Source of the DNA: Clostridiales bacterium
GTDB lineage: Bacteria; Bacillota; Clostridia; TANB77; CAG-508
NCBI GenBank assembly: GCA_003507395.1
Contig: DNVW01000001.1
Coordinates: 1-64,000 of the forward strand
Direction of reading: 5' to 3'
Length of the DNA: 64,000 bases
Shown here in pieces: positions 62,962-64,000 of the stretch. The translations under genes were made by a program, and so were the position numbers. The first letter of the stretch is position 1, and each line of letters starts with the position of its first letter. The notes beneath the pieces are model-generated. The model was not told the origin of the DNA. It was given only the letters and a program-made list of their open reading frames with translations, and did not search any database.

Positions 62962-63954
62962 ATGGGAGAATATAATGGAAAAATAAATGTATCAAAAGAT
63001 TCAATGTTATTTGTAGTAAATAGTGTATTTAATCAAGGAATAAAGGAAAGTACAACGAAGGAAAATATATTAAAATTAATGCCAGCCATATATGAAAACG
63101 CAGATGATGAAGAAATAATAAAAATGTTACCATATAGAACCTATAAAGATTTAGAAAGATTAATCGACTATATAAAAACAAGTGATGATATAAAATCATT
63201 TTTCTATAAAAGAGAACACCCAGACATAAGATTTTTAGAAGAAGCAATGATTATAGTTATGAGAGCAAAGCATTTAGAATATAATTATTCACTTAATCCA
63301 GGTGTTATAGAAAAATTAACAAGATTATTTTCAGATGAAAATAAAAAAATAGCAGAGAGATATGGAAATATAGAAAATTTAACTGTAGGAATGTTATATG
63401 AATATGGAATAGTAGACTTTGATTTTTTAAGAAAACAGTTGTGTAAATACATGAATGAAATAATAACTGAGGAGGAACTACGAGACATATTCTTTACAAG
63501 AATGAATTTAAATAGATTTGTAAATGATTATAATATTAAGTGGACAAATACAAATGAAGTACAATATTTTGTTACATATTTAGATGAAGAATATTCACCA
63601 ATTGATATAGGTGAAATTGCTGAAGAACAAAAAGCAAGAAAAATGAAATATAAACAATTTAGTAAGCAAGAGTTATTAAAAAGAGAAGAATATCTATATG
63701 ACGAAAGAGCAAAAAAATTATACAAATTTCTAAAATCTAAAAATGACAATATATATGAATGGACATTTAAGAGACTATTAAAAAATAACGAATTAGGAAT
63801 AGATATTTTAGGTGATTTATCTAATATGTGTATGTTTGCGGATGATATAGAATTAAAAAAATTTATGGATTTATTTACAGATTGGTACAATAATAGTCCT
63901 CAATATATGTTAGGTGGATATTCACCAATTGAGTTTAGAAAAACATTTAAATAA
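62962..63954 (+). CDS. Hypothetical protein (330 residues)
   Basis: Starts MGEYNGKINVSKDSM at 62962 with AAGGAG upstream, 10 bases after the phosphoesterase stop. It is rich in Lys, Glu, Asn and Tyr, largely helical, with no transmembrane segment. Regions worth searching are IVDFDFLRKQLCKYMNE and FTDWYNNSPQYMLGGYSP(IEF). I do not recognise the family. It is co-transcribed with the ATPase unit. Confidence 0.65.
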   Translation: MGEYNGKINVSKDSMLFVVNSVFNQGIKESTTKENILKLMPAIYENADDEEIIKMLPYRTYKDLERLIDYIKTSDDIKSFFYKREHPDIRFLEEAMIIVMRAKHLEYNYSLNPGVIEKLTRLFSDENKKIAERYGNIENLTVGMLYEYGIVDFDFLRKQLCKYMNEIITEEELRDIFFTRMNLNRFVNDYNIKWTNTNEVQYFVTYLDEEYSPIDIGEIAEEQKARKMKYKQFSKQELLKREEYLYDERAKKLYKFLKSKNDNIYEWTFKRLLKNNELGIDILGDLSNMCMFADDIELKKFMDLFTDWYNNSPQYMLGGYSPIEFRKTFK

Positions 63955-63972
63955 AAAGAAAAGGAGTAGAAT

Positions 63973-64000
63973 ATGGTAACATTATCTAAAATAATAGAAG
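63973..64000 (+). CDS. Start of a further gene (cut by window end)
   Basis: ATG at 63973 with AAGGAGTAGAAT upstream, encoding MVTLSKIIE up to the window edge. It continues the same transcription unit; its identity cannot be told. Confidence 0.55.

Overview
The window is a very AT-rich, densely coded stretch from a Gram-positive, spore-forming anaerobe, most likely a gut-associated Clostridia lineage. The evidence is A/T-ending codons nearly everywhere, GGAGG-type ribosome binding sites, spore genes (spoIIE, cwlD, coat-F proteins), dockerin modules, a DUF4321-radC-mreBCD-PBP2-minC elongasome operon, mecA, and a C-A-T-C-A-T-R NRPS of a kind known from gut Clostridia. I see no rRNA, tRNA or CRISPR array.

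Layout. 0-9 kb: the tail of a dockerin protein, an XRE membrane regulator, a ZIP metal transporter, a low-molecular-weight phosphatase, PcrA helicase with a 344-residue intein, two coat-F-like proteins, an M23 peptidase and a DUF975 membrane protein. 9-22 kb: Tex, then a minus-strand block of NRPS, 7TM histidine kinase and HD-GYP response regulator. 22-26 kb: DUF5662, MecA, hypotheticals. 25-31.5 kb: DUF4321, RadC, MreB, MreC, MreD, PBP2, MinC. 31.6-32.5 kb: three small minus-strand genes. 33-44 kb: two giant surface proteins, the second with a putative thioester domain. 44-52.6 kb: SpoIIE, a two-component system, an Ig-like membrane protein, a GGDEF protein and CwlD. 52.6-61 kb: one compositionally foreign gene and a cyclic beta-1,2-glucan-synthase-like giant truncated at its 3' end. 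61-64 kb: an AAA/DUF4143 ATPase, a frameshifted metallophosphoesterase and two hypotheticals.

The main discovery candidate is translational. Four otherwise intact genes (mreB, cwlD, the NRPS and the glucan synthase) are each interrupted by +1 frameshifts, six in total. Every one falls on an in-frame CGG codon. In every case skipping the C and reading the next three bases (GGN) restores the frame and supplies a glycine that the family expects. cwlD needs two such shifts 34 nt apart, and their sum restores the frame exactly. Reading all the native genes by eye I found no CGG used as ordinary arginine. Where the same letters straddle two codons (as in AGC GGA) they are read normally. The only in-frame CGG read as Arg is in a small gene of foreign composition (52612-52953). 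My inference is that CGG is unassigned or starved in this lineage (no functional tRNA-Arg CCG) and that ribosomes bypass it by +1 decoding of GGN as glycine.

Other points of interest are a dispersed palindromic element of about 54 bp (five copies), which often lies at gene 3' ends and supplies their stop codons; a GIY-YIG-like nuclease inside the PcrA intein; an NRPS apparently co-transcribed with a sensor kinase; and a 23-bp tandem array upstream of the AAA ATPase.
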